A DNA stretch of 64,000 bases, from contig JAFQBB010000032.1 of the NCBI GenBank assembly GCA_017416805.1, positions 95,379 through 159,378 of the forward strand, written 5' to 3'. Position 1 is the stretch's first letter, and every line of letters begins with the position of its first letter. This stretch comes from Bacteroidaceae bacterium (GTDB lineage: Bacteria > Bacteroidota > Bacteroidia > Bacteroidales > Bacteroidaceae). Shown here piece after piece: positions 46,653 to 53,718 of this stretch. Under the pieces are notes generated by a model. That model was not told where the DNA came from, did no database searches, and saw only the letters and a program-made list of their open reading frames with translations. The translations under genes were made by a program, and so were the position numbers.

Positions 46653-46660
46653 TACATTTG
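46653..46660 (+). promoter_or_regulatory. -7 box for the pectate lyase gene
   Basis: TACATTTG matches TAnnTTTG and lies 34 bases before the chosen ATG. A TTTG lies at 46637-46640, only 12 bases upstream, so the -33 element is not standard. Confidence 0.45.
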
Positions 46661-46694
46661 CAGGCAGAAATTCACTAACTATAACTATACAACA

Positions 46695-48815
46695 ATGAGA
46701 AAACATTTACTCAAAGTGTTCTCTACTATCTTATTGGGCTGTTTGCTGTCCGGAACATCAGCATCGGCCGAAGAGGTGGAGAAATTGCCGGCATTCCCCG
46801 GAGCAGAGGGGTTTGGCCGTTATGTCACCGGCGGACGTGGTGGTGCTGTTTATCACGTAACGAATCTGAACGACAGTGGTGAAGGCTCGCTTCGTTGGGC
46901 TTTAGGACAGAATGGAACGAAAACCATCGTGTTTGATGTGTCGGGAACCATCCATCTGCAATCTTCATTGAACATTCCTGCCAATACCACAATTGCGGGA
47001 CAGACGGCTCCGGGCGATGGAATTTGTGTGGCAGGCTATCCTTGCTCAATCAAGGGAAGCAATGTCATTGTCCGCTTTATGCGTTTCCGTTTAGGAAACG
47101 AGAATGTGCTGGTCGATGGCGCTGATGGTTGGGACGGTTTCGGCGGATTTGACCAAAGGGATTTGATGATAGACCATTGTTCGGTAAGTTGGAGTATAGA
47201 TGAATGTCTCTCCGTTTTGGGCAATGTGAATACGACTGTACAATGGTGTCTTGTTTCCCAAAGTCTTGTAAACTCAGGCCATACCAAAGGAGCACATGGC
47301 TATGGAGGCAACTGGGGAGGAAGTGGCGCTTCGTTTCATCACAACCTGATTGCTCATCATACCAGTCGTACTCCCCGACTTGGACCAAGACCAACCACGC
47401 AGCTTGACGAACGGATGGACATGCGTAACAATGTCATTTACAACTTCGGTGGAAACGGTTGCTACGGTGGTGAAGGCATGACGGTGAACATCGTAAACAA
47501 TTACTATAAGCCCGGACCAGGTTCGCCTACTGGCAATAAAGGAAAACGAATTGCAGGTGTGGGTATCCGTACCAACAAGTATGTGACGGATAATCCCGCC
47601 TATGCGCCGGCCCTTCACAAATGGGGAAAGTATTATGTGGATGGCAATGTGAACTCAAAGTACAGCGATGTCACAAACGACAACTGGACCTACGGGTTTT
47701 ACAACCAGATAAGTTCTTCGGACAATGACGGACTTTATACCGCTGTCACAAAAGATACCATCAAGTTGGTGGAACCCATGGACTTTGTCTATGTCACTAC
47801 GCACAGTGCAAAGGATGCCTATGAAAAGGTCTTGCAATATGCCGGCGCTTCGCTGTCGCGCGACTGTGTGGATACACTGATGGTGTATGACACACGCTAT
47901 GGGAAGGCTTCCCATACAGGTAGCGGACTCGGTAAAGGGTTCATCAACTCGCAAAACGATAACAAACCGGCCAATGCCCCTGCTGATTGGAGTGCGTGGC
48001 CAGTACTGAAGGGGATATATTGTCCAGAAGATACTGACCAGGACGGTATGCCCGATGATTGGGAATATGCCAACGGATTGAACCCCAATGATGCGGCAGA
48101 CCGTAATACGAAGAATAGTGAGGGATATACCATGCTCGAAGTCTATATGAACAGTCTTGTAGCCCACATCATGGAGGGAGGGCTTGAAGGTGGTGAACCA
48201 TTGGGATACTCCATTATGGAGGAGAATGCAGGTAGGGGTGATGCCGTCCTTCTGTCTGCTTCTACATGTACGAATTCGAATTGGGGATTCCCGAATGGCT
48301 ATTCCATTTCTACCGGCAAAGGATATTCAACAGGTAAAGAAGACGGAATCAAATATTCACGTGGCCAAACCTATACCATTAATTTGCCTGAGAATATTCA
48401 GGTAGAGAGTGTGGACTTTACAGGTTATTGCAATTATGCAGATGCAGATGGATACTTGGCTCAGTTGGGTAATGTTACTTACGGTGAAGAAGAATATGTC
48501 TTTCCTCGGAAGGATTCCGATGGAAACTACGAGGTGGCTTCTCATAGTGTAGTGTTGCCTTCTCCTGTCGCAGGTACATTGCCCGTTAAGTTCAATGGGC
48601 AGCAAGTTGTTATGTCTATGACTCTTTGGGTACGCAATACAGCCAATGGTATCGGGCAACGGGTAGCGGTTCCCGTCATCAAAGACCATGTCGATGTTTA
48701 CGATCTCTATGGCCGTCTTGTCCGCAATCAGGTGGACTATAGGCATGCTCTTTACGGATTGCCTTCAGGTATCTATATCGTAGATGGAAAGAAGGTGAAC
48801 TGGTGGGGATTCTGA
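46695..48815 (+). CDS. Secreted PL1-family pectate lyase with C-terminal modules
   Basis: I start at ATG 46695 (MRKHLLKVFS), giving 706 residues; the upstream in-frame ATG lies ahead of the -7 box. A signal peptide (SASA/EE near residue 26) is followed by a parallel beta-helix with FPGAEGFGRYVTGGRGG, TIAGQTAPGDG, DHCSVSWSIDECLS and FHHNLIAHHTSRTPRLG, the Bacteroides PL1 pattern (about 32-400). A calcium-binding-like repeat DTDQDGMPDDWEYANGLNP lies near 455-475, then a beta-sandwich, then a YDLYGRLVRN...GIYIVDGKKV tail. It cleaves polygalacturonate by beta-elimination. There is no SusCD partner nearby, so it is an isolated enzyme. Confidence 0.88.
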   Translation: MRKHLLKVFSTILLGCLLSGTSASAEEVEKLPAFPGAEGFGRYVTGGRGGAVYHVTNLNDSGEGSLRWALGQNGTKTIVFDVSGTIHLQSSLNIPANTTIAGQTAPGDGICVAGYPCSIKGSNVIVRFMRFRLGNENVLVDGADGWDGFGGFDQRDLMIDHCSVSWSIDECLSVLGNVNTTVQWCLVSQSLVNSGHTKGAHGYGGNWGGSGASFHHNLIAHHTSRTPRLGPRPTTQLDERMDMRNNVIYNFGGNGCYGGEGMTVNIVNNYYKPGPGSPTGNKGKRIAGVGIRTNKYVTDNPAYAPALHKWGKYYVDGNVNSKYSDVTNDNWTYGFYNQISSSDNDGLYTAVTKDTIKLVEPMDFVYVTTHSAKDAYEKVLQYAGASLSRDCVDTLMVYDTRYGKASHTGSGLGKGFINSQNDNKPANAPADWSAWPVLKGIYCPEDTDQDGMPDDWEYANGLNPNDAADRNTKNSEGYTMLEVYMNSLVAHIMEGGLEGGEPLGYSIMEENAGRGDAVLLSASTCTNSNWGFPNGYSISTGKGYSTGKEDGIKYSRGQTYTINLPENIQVESVDFTGYCNYADADGYLAQLGNVTYGEEEYVFPRKDSDGNYEVASHSVVLPSPVAGTLPVKFNGQQVVMSMTLWVRNTANGIGQRVAVPVIKDHVDVYDLYGRLVRNQVDYRHALYGLPSGIYIVDGKKVNWWGF

Positions 48816-48845
48816 AACCCTTAAGGTGGGTTCCCTAAATTAGCT

Positions 48846-48908
48846 TTATTCGCTATAGCTCATCGAAAACCTCACATCGGTATGGTCTCGGTGAGCTGTA
48901 GCGAATAA
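48846..48908. terminator. Hairpin after the pectate lyase gene
   Basis: Two 17-base arms (TTATTCGCTATAGCTCA and a complement with one G-U pair) surround a 29-base loop 30 bases after the stop. The U-tract is weak. It lies upstream of the capsule promoter and may also insulate it. Confidence 0.5.
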
Positions 48909-49004
48909 TTGTTTGTGGAAAAAAAGAATTACAGGACAATTTCTTTTTTACAGCCGCGGTGTTAACAAAATTAAAAAAAAGAATAGAATATTAGCGAAAG
49001 ATGT

Positions 49005-49194
49005 TATCTTTGTATCACTGATTTGTCTCTGGTCATAAGAGGACAGGCATCATTTCGTTTGGTGTTATGCCTCTGTGCATAAACTTTAGTTATGGGAGGG
49101 TACGCCCCTTGTTTTTGTGTTAATCGTTATAACTGCTTGATGAACAGCTCTTTGTGTAGTCGTGCAGGATTAGTAAATATGCCCCTATTTCTCG
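49005..49194 (+). promoter_or_regulatory. Promoter and long leader of the polysaccharide locus
   Basis: TATCTTTG (49005-49012) matches the -7 box. It is followed by a leader of about 175 bases before upxY. The leader contains a potential stem GGCAT...ATGCC at about 49046-49071 and a G/C-rich segment GGGAGGGTACGCCCC followed by T-rich sequence at about 49095-49120, which could act as an early terminator. In B. fragilis, UpxY proteins act on such leaders to let transcription proceed into their own locus. No recombinase-type inverted repeats flank the promoter. Confidence 0.5.
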
Positions 49195-49740
49195 ATGGAC
49201 AGTAAAAAAACGGTGCAGTGGTTCGTTATGCGCGACCTCAAGCGCTCCAATGCCAGACTTCATGCCTACGAATTGTTGGAAGAGAAAGGCATCACTGTCT
49301 TCACCCCAAAAGTTTGTGAGGTTGTTGTCAGGCAGGGCAAAAAAGTTCGTGTAGAGCTCCCCTGCATTCCCAGTCTTCTTTTTGTCCAAGAAAGCCGTGA
49401 TCGCCTTGACCCTATTGTGGAGCAGGAGAAAACCCTTCAATATCGTTACGTCCGTCATGGATGGTGCAAGCCTATGGTAGTCCCGGATGCCGATATGGAC
49501 CGTTTCATGCAGGCTGTGGCAGCCACTCCTTCGCCCCGCTATTATCTCCCCTCCGAGATAACTCCCCAGATGTACAGTCGGCGCATACGCATAGTTGGCG
49601 GACTCCTCGACGGACAGGAAGGCACCTTGGTCACCACTCGTGGTTCAAAGGTCAAGCGTCTGCTGGTCGAACTTCCCGGTATATTGGCCGTCAGTGTGGA
49701 AGTCAGTCCGGAGTACATCCGGTTAGTGGAGAATGAATAA
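49195..49740 (+). CDS. upxY: UpxY family transcription antiterminator
   Basis: The 181-residue NusG-like protein has an N-terminal NGN domain (WFVMRDLKRSNARLHAYELL, TPKVCEVVVRQGKKVRVELP, PSLLFVQ) and a C-terminal KOW-like part (RIRIVGGLLDGQEGTLVTTR, VELPGILAVSVEVSPEYI). UpxY proteins are locus-specific NusG paralogues that prevent premature termination in Bacteroides capsule operons. It is the first gene of this locus. The UpxZ partner gene that usually follows in B. fragilis is not present; ugd comes next. Confidence 0.9.
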   Translation: MDSKKTVQWFVMRDLKRSNARLHAYELLEEKGITVFTPKVCEVVVRQGKKVRVELPCIPSLLFVQESRDRLDPIVEQEKTLQYRYVRHGWCKPMVVPDADMDRFMQAVAATPSPRYYLPSEITPQMYSRRIRIVGGLLDGQEGTLVTTRGSKVKRLLVELPGILAVSVEVSPEYIRLVENE

Positions 49741-49980
49741 TTCACTCCTCCTCCCCTCTTTTTTTGTTGCAGTATCCCTCGTAACTTTTGATTATTAATT
49801 CTTACAGGTTCGAGCATCGTCATCGTTGAACTTTGAACCTTGAACCCGGTTCACTCGTCACTAATTCATAATTAGAATTCATAATTTATAATTCATAACT
49901 TTCAGTTCCTCACCAAAAACTGTACCCTTTTTACGATTCCTTAGGGTGCGGATTTGGTGAAGGCTGATAAATACATCATT
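49741..49980. repeat. Repeat-filled gap between upxY and ugd
   Basis: This gap contains GTTCGAGCATCGTCATCGTTG (about 49808-49828), 'aactttgaaccttgaac' (49829-49845), tandem 'ataattcataat' units (about 49861-49898) and TTCAGTTCCTCACCAAAAACTG (about 49903-49924). All recur in the same locus near 52,200-52,370 and 53,390-53,700. No promoter box is apparent, so ugd probably depends on read-through from upxY. Confidence 0.5.
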
Positions 49981-51348
49981 ATGCATACATTTGAAAAACT
50001 GAAAATAGCCGTTGCCGGAACAGGATATGTCGGTTTGTCAATGGCCACCCTTCTGGCACAGAAGCATGAAGTGGTAGCCGTAGATGTCATACCCGAAAAG
50101 GTCAGCAAGATAAACAAACGTATATCCCCCATTCAAGACAAATATATCGAGAAGTTCTTTGCCGAGAAGGAACTTCACCTTTCAGCAACATTGGATGGAG
50201 CATCAGCCTACCGCGATGCCGACTTCGTTATAATAGCCGCCCCCACCAACTACGACCCTGTCAAGAACTTCTTCGACACCCATCATATAGAAGACGTCAT
50301 AGACCTGGTCCTCTCCGTCAATCCCGATGCCGTCATGGTCATCAAGAGCACCATTCCAGTAGGCTACACCCGTTCCCTCTATGTGAAGTATGCCCTCAAG
50401 TTCATGACAGACCCCACACTTGAAGGTAAACACTTCAACTTGCTCTTCTCCCCCGAGTTCCTGCGCGAGAGCAAAGCCTTGGAAGATAACCTCTGGCCAT
50501 CGCGCATCATCGTAGGCTATCCCAAGATACTCCCAGCCGAGCAGGACAAGAAGTGGGACGAAGAGAATGCCGCCATCCGGGCTATCGGCAATCCCAAGGC
50601 CGAAGAGTATGCCCACATCTTTGCCCAAATGCTTCAAGAGGGAGCCATCAAACAAGACATTGACACCCTGTTTATGGGCCTGAAAGAAGCCGAAGCCGTG
50701 AAACTCTTTGCCAACACCTATCTGGCCCTCCGTGTCAGCTATTTCAATGAGTTGGACACATACGCCGAGACCAAGGGACTCAACAGCGCCGCCATCATCC
50801 ATGGCATCGGACTCGACCCACGCATCGGGACCCATTACAACAATCCTAGCTTCGGTTACGGAGGCTATTGCCTGCCCAAGGACACCAAGCAGCTGTTGGC
50901 CAACTATCAGGATGTGCCACAGAACATGATGACCGCCATTGTCGAGAGCAACCGCACCCGTAAGGATTTCATAGCCGACCAGGTACTCAAGCTTGCCGGT
51001 TGGTACAGTTACACCGAGAACAATCAATATCAATATTCAGAATCCGGAACTCATAATTCACAATCCCCAGTCGTGGGCGTTTACCGCCTTACGATGAAGA
51101 GCAACAGCGACAATTTTCGTCAGAGTGCCATCCAAGGCATTATGAAGCGCATCAAAGCCAAAGGAGCCGAAGTCATCATCTACGAGCCCGTCCTCAGTGA
51201 TGGTGAAAGCTTCTTCGGTTCGCGTGTCGTGAACAATCTTGAAGAATTCAAGAAACTCTCCAAAGCCATCATCGCCAATCGTTTCGACAGTTGTCTGGAT
51301 GATGTGGCAGAGAAAGTCTATACAAGAGACATATTCAAGAGAGACTGA
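49981..51348 (+). CDS. ugd: UDP-glucose 6-dehydrogenase
   Basis: I start at ATG 49981 ([13 protein letters not shown]), giving 455 residues. The NAD-binding fold shows [18 protein letters not shown] and VVAVDV. The sugar-binding region has FSPEFLRES, the catalytic Cys lies in [15 protein letters not shown], and the C-terminal domain has [15 protein letters not shown]. It oxidises UDP-glucose to UDP-glucuronate for capsule synthesis. Just before GVYRLT the protein has a low-complexity stretch ([18 protein letters not shown], about 346-363) coded by DNA resembling the intergenic repeats ('actcataattcacaatcc'), probably an in-frame repeat insertion. Confidence 0.92.
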   Translation: MHTFEKLKIAVAGTGYVGLSMATLLAQKHEVVAVDVIPEKVSKINKRISPIQDKYIEKFFAEKELHLSATLDGASAYRDADFVIIAAPTNYDPVKNFFDTHHIEDVIDLVLSVNPDAVMVIKSTIPVGYTRSLYVKYALKFMTDPTLEGKHFNLLFSPEFLRESKALEDNLWPSRIIVGYPKILPAEQDKKWDEENAAIRAIGNPKAEEYAHIFAQMLQEGAIKQDIDTLFMGLKEAEAVKLFANTYLALRVSYFNELDTYAETKGLNSAAIIHGIGLDPRIGTHYNNPSFGYGGYCLPKDTKQLLANYQDVPQNMMTAIVESNRTRKDFIADQVLKLAGWYSYTENNQYQYSESGTHNSQSPVVGVYRLTMKSNSDNFRQSAIQGIMKRIKAKGAEVIIYEPVLSDGESFFGSRVVNNLEEFKKLSKAIIANRFDSCLDDVAEKVYTRDIFKRD

Positions 51349-51367
51349 GATAAAACCTGTTATTCCG

Positions 51368-51398
51368 TTGGAAGATTGAAAGAGAATGTATATCTTTG
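51368..51398 (+). promoter_or_regulatory. Promoter for the toxin-antitoxin-like pair
   Basis: TTG (51368-51370), a 20-base spacer and TATCTTTG (51391-51398) give a good Bacteroidetes promoter 25 bases before the small upstream gene. Transcription is thus independent of the capsule operon. Confidence 0.6.
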
Positions 51399-51423
51399 CC
51401 GTCAGTAACGTAATAGTTCAATT

Positions 51424-51618
51424 ATGAAAGAGTACAGACCAATAGAATCAGAACCTTCCATTGCTGCAGAACCTGCGGTGGCTTATGGCAGTGTGAATAC
51501 AACTCCCAATTCGGTAAAGAGAATGTCCCGAAAAGATCTGGAGGCTGAGTGCTATTCATTAGAAGAATCTAAGGCCAGACTCCTTGAACTCGTAAATCGT
51601 CATTTCCATAACCGATGA
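51424..51618 (+). CDS. Small antitoxin-like protein upstream of a ParE-type toxin
   Basis: This 64-residue protein has an N-terminal half rich in Pro, Ala and Ser and probably disordered, and a C-terminal half (MSRKDLEAECYSLEESKARL) that forms a charged helix. I recognise no DNA-binding fold. Its stop overlaps the start of the following ParE/RelE-like gene (ATGA at 51615-51618), the arrangement of type II toxin-antitoxin operons in which the antitoxin comes first. It has its own promoter. The antitoxin role is inferred from position. Confidence 0.55.
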   Translation: MKEYRPIESEPSIAAEPAVAYGSVNTTPNSVKRMSRKDLEAECYSLEESKARLLELVNRHFHNR

Positions 51619-51926
51619 AGGTCTATATTGAGCAGACTGTCCATAATCAGGTTGAGCAATTCTATGAAGAGGCATTGCTCAAACATGACGCTTTGGACGA
51701 ACTGACGGTCATAAAAAAGATACAACGGCTATATGACGCTTTGGAAGCATAGGGTGACTACGCGTACATTTATCCTTTGGCACGTTTGAAGTCGGACTGG
51801 ATAAAGAAAGGGTATCGCGAATACATTTGTGAAGATTTTCATTTTGCTTATAAAATCTATATATTGGAAGATGGAGAAAGAATCGTCAGGATTCATGATG
51901 CAGTCCATAGCCTTTTATATTTCTGA
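51615..51926 (+). pseudogene. ParE/RelE-like toxin gene with an in-frame TAG at codon 46
   Basis: The frame opens at ATG 51615 and reads 45 codons (MKVYIEQTVHNQVEQFYEEA, ending YDALEA) to TAG at 51750-51752. It then continues in the same frame without interruption for 57 codons to TGA at 51924-51926. The second part (LARLKSDWIKKGYREYICED, FHFAYKIYILEDGERIVRIH, DAVHSLLYF) is the C-terminal half of a ParE/RelE toxin fold. A single base change (TAG for TTG or similar) would restore a 103-residue protein. The toxin is therefore probably inactivated by a nonsense mutation, unless the codon is read through. Confidence 0.7.
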
Positions 51927-51978
51927 TATATCCTAGAAGAAATTCAGTAAAGAAACTTATTAATCAAACATTCCGACA

Positions 51979-52000
51979 GGTATATGCCCTCGCATATACC
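51979..52000 (+). terminator. Short hairpin after the toxin-like gene
   Basis: GGTATATGC, loop CCTC, GCATATACC form a 9-base perfect stem 53 bases after the toxin frame ends. No U-tract follows, so termination is uncertain. Confidence 0.35.
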
Positions 52001-52019
52001 CTCATTGGCAGATATTTTT

Positions 52020-52109
52020 ATGCGAATAGCAGTCCTTACCCTCCCGCTCCATACCAACTATGGAGGGATACTTCAGGCGTATGCTCGGCGCAACCCTTTC
52101 CAAAAATGA
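52020..52109 (+). pseudogene. Truncated polysaccharide pyruvyl transferase gene (5' end only)
   Basis: ATG 52020 opens a frame whose first 22 residues contain TLPLHTNYGGILQAYA, the N-terminus of polysaccharide pyruvyl transferase family proteins (usually 350-400 residues). The match stops abruptly at about 52085, where the sequence passes into the 167-base direct repeat, and the frame closes at 52109. The rest of the gene has been lost, presumably by a deletion or by cassette exchange at the repeat. Confidence 0.7.
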
Positions 52110-52266
52110 CGTGTTGTCTTGGCAACAAAGATTGCTACTATTAAACATGCAATTTCGCCATCCTTTGAACCTTGAACATGGAACTTTGAACTTTGGTCTG
52201 AATTAGTTCGAGCATCGTCATCGTTGCCCCTTGCCCGTTGTTCCTTTTAATTTTTAACTTTTAATT
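52100..52266 (+). repeat. 167-base direct repeat, copy 1
   Basis: This segment matches 53282-53448 with only two mismatches (at 52113 and near 52239) and lies 1182 bases upstream of it. It includes the 'tttgaaccttgaacatgg' repeat and the GTTCGAGCATCGTCATCGTTG block also found after upxY. The two copies bracket the small gene plus DUF6169 gene. Confidence 0.9.
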
Positions 52267-52307
52267 ATTAATTCGGAACGTCGTAGCTCTCATCAGCTTT
52301 ACGCAGT

Positions 52308-52364
52308 CATAATTCATAATTCACAATTCATAATTCATAATTCACAATTCATAATTGATATTCA
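52308..52364 (+). repeat. AT-rich tandem repeat
   Basis: Overlapping units of 'cataattcataattcacaatt' are repeated about two and a half times. Related sequence occurs at 49861-49898 and, in frame, inside ugd near 51045-51065. The surrounding 52267-52500 stretch has no gene. Confidence 0.7.
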
Positions 52365-52508
52365 GTTCCTCACCCTTTCAACCGCACGAAGTGCTTTCAA
52401 CGAATAAACGCATAAACGAACTTTCAGTTCCCTCGCCCTTCGCCCTTTACAATTGGTACCTGCAATTACGTAAATATAAGGTTGGAACCGAAAAAAAGAT
52501 AGAGATTC

Positions 52509-52539
52509 TTGTTATTCTGAAATAATCTGTGTTACTTTG
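52509..52539 (+). promoter_or_regulatory. Promoter candidate for the DUF6169 module
   Basis: TTG (52509-52511), a 20-base spacer and TTACTTTG (52532-52539), one mismatch from TAnnTTTG, lie 40 bases before the small upstream gene. Confidence 0.45.
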
Positions 52540-52578
52540 CAGATGAAAAATTTGTTGAACTAATAATTCGGTATAGGA

Positions 52579-52725
52579 ATGCATACTCAGATTAAAGAAA
52601 AAGCCGTCAAATTGGCGAAGAAAATGCTTGCTGACAAGCAGGAAGTCATAAGGTGGATTCGTACAGAAGAACCGTATGAGAACCTTACCGAAAAAGGTAT
52701 AACCTTAGGGCGGATAGGGAAGTGA
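52579..52725 (+). CDS. Small basic hypothetical protein paired with DUF6169
   Basis: This 48-residue protein (MHTQIKEKAVKLAKKMLADK, ending LGRIGK) is lysine-rich and helical, with no signal peptide. It is too short for standard gene finding, but it has a promoter candidate, ends 4 bases before the DUF6169 gene and has no other gene on either strand. The small-gene/large-gene layout resembles a toxin-antitoxin or immunity pair; its function is unknown. Confidence 0.55.
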   Translation: MHTQIKEKAVKLAKKMLADKQEVIRWIRTEEPYENLTEKGITLGRIGK

Positions 52726-52729
52726 TATC

Positions 52730-53236
52730 ATGGAGCTTGATTATGAAATAGTCTCTCTAAGTAGGGTAAATTCTGTGGCTCCCTATCAGGTCTCTTATCT
52801 GTCCAATAAGAGCGAAGTCCTTTATTTTTCTACAAGTAAAGGATTGGAATATGCAGTGACTTTTGTATTGGATAAAACGTTGGGCTTTATTGATATGTAT
52901 CAGTTGGTGATTGAAGAGATACATCAGTCTCGTGCGAAATATGACATCTCGGTTGAAAAAACTTTGATAGCAATCATCGAAGATTTCCTAATGAAAGACT
53001 CTCATATATTAGCTTTTGTATGTGACACATCTGACAGCAGGGAAGCAGCGCGTCATTCCTTATTCAATCGTTGGTTCTTGAAATATAACAAAAATTCATT
53101 CTATCATAAAATGGACGGAATTATCAATGCAGAAGGAAACATGTATTATTCTTCATTGATTTTCAATCGTAATCACCCACAATGCGAAACTATAAAGTCC
53201 GTTTATATAGATTTTATAGGAGAACTTCAGAAATAG
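52730..53236 (+). CDS. DUF6169-like hypothetical protein
   Basis: The 168-residue soluble protein has a beta-rich N-terminus (YQVSYLSNKSEVLYFST) and a helical middle (TLIAIIEDFLMKDSHILAFV). CDTSDSREAARHSLFNRWF follows, after which the chain ends in a strand-rich part. It resembles DUF6169 proteins of Bacteroidetes, whose role is unknown. It follows the 48-residue protein by 4 bases, and the pair lies between two 167-base direct repeats, so it could be gained or lost as a unit. It is transcribed in the capsule direction but looks unrelated to sugar chemistry. Confidence 0.6.
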   Translation: MELDYEIVSLSRVNSVAPYQVSYLSNKSEVLYFSTSKGLEYAVTFVLDKTLGFIDMYQLVIEEIHQSRAKYDISVEKTLIAIIEDFLMKDSHILAFVCDTSDSREAARHSLFNRWFLKYNKNSFYHKMDGIINAEGNMYYSSLIFNRNHPQCETIKSVYIDFIGELQK

Positions 53237-53281
53237 GCAGTTCTACTAACCCAGATTTGTCCTATTTGAAGTGCAATCCTC

Positions 53282-53448
53282 CCAAAAATGACGTATTGTC
53301 TTGGCAACAAAGATTGCTACTATTAAACATGCAATTTCGCCATCCTTTGAACCTTGAACATGGAACTTTGAACTTTGGTCTGAATTAGTTCGAGCATCGT
53401 CATCGTTGCCCCTTGCCCGTCGTTCCTTTTAATTTTTAACTTTTAATT
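53282..53448 (+). repeat. 167-base direct repeat, copy 2
   Basis: This is the second copy of the 52100-52266 repeat, with two mismatches. The following 53449-53718 stretch has no gene but holds two degenerate copies of the 'ttcagttcctcaccaaaaactg' element (about 53489-53513 and 53651-53675) also seen after upxY, each followed by an 'acgattcctt'-like block. Confidence 0.9.
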
Positions 53449-53718
53449 CTTTAATTTTTAATTATAAAATCAAATCGAAAGCGATTTTATTTCAGCTCCC
53501 TTGCCCAAAACTGCATTCCATATACGAATCTTTGAGGGGTAGCCTGATTAAGAACAAATCAATCTCTCAACAGCCTTTGGCCTCTCTGCATTCTTTACTA
53601 GCAACTTTTTCGTGGTGAAGAGGCTTTGGTGTTGGGTTTAATAAATAAATCTTTCAGTTCTTCACCAGAAACTGCACCCTTTTCACGATTCCTTGGGATA
53701 GGGTTTTATACTTCTTTT

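Noticed and set aside
48846-48908. Invertible-promoter repeats upstream of the capsule locus
   Set aside because: The arms are separated by only 29 bases with no promoter between them, so this is a hairpin, not an invertible segment.
49954-49980. N-terminal extension of ugd, and similar extensions of GH30, asnA, PL1, the acyltransferase, NeuD-like, KAS III-like and first SDR genes
   Set aside because: Each extension lies in a repeat, a promoter or the preceding gene, while an internal ATG gives the normal family start.
50203-51033. Reverse-strand frame of 276 codons rich in Gly, Val and Asp
   Set aside because: It lies wholly inside ugd, which has clear motifs; the composition is that of a shadow frame.
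53182-53388. Frame of 68 codons over the end of the DUF6169 gene and the direct repeat
   Set aside because: It mostly translates the 167-base intergenic repeat and has no family resemblance.
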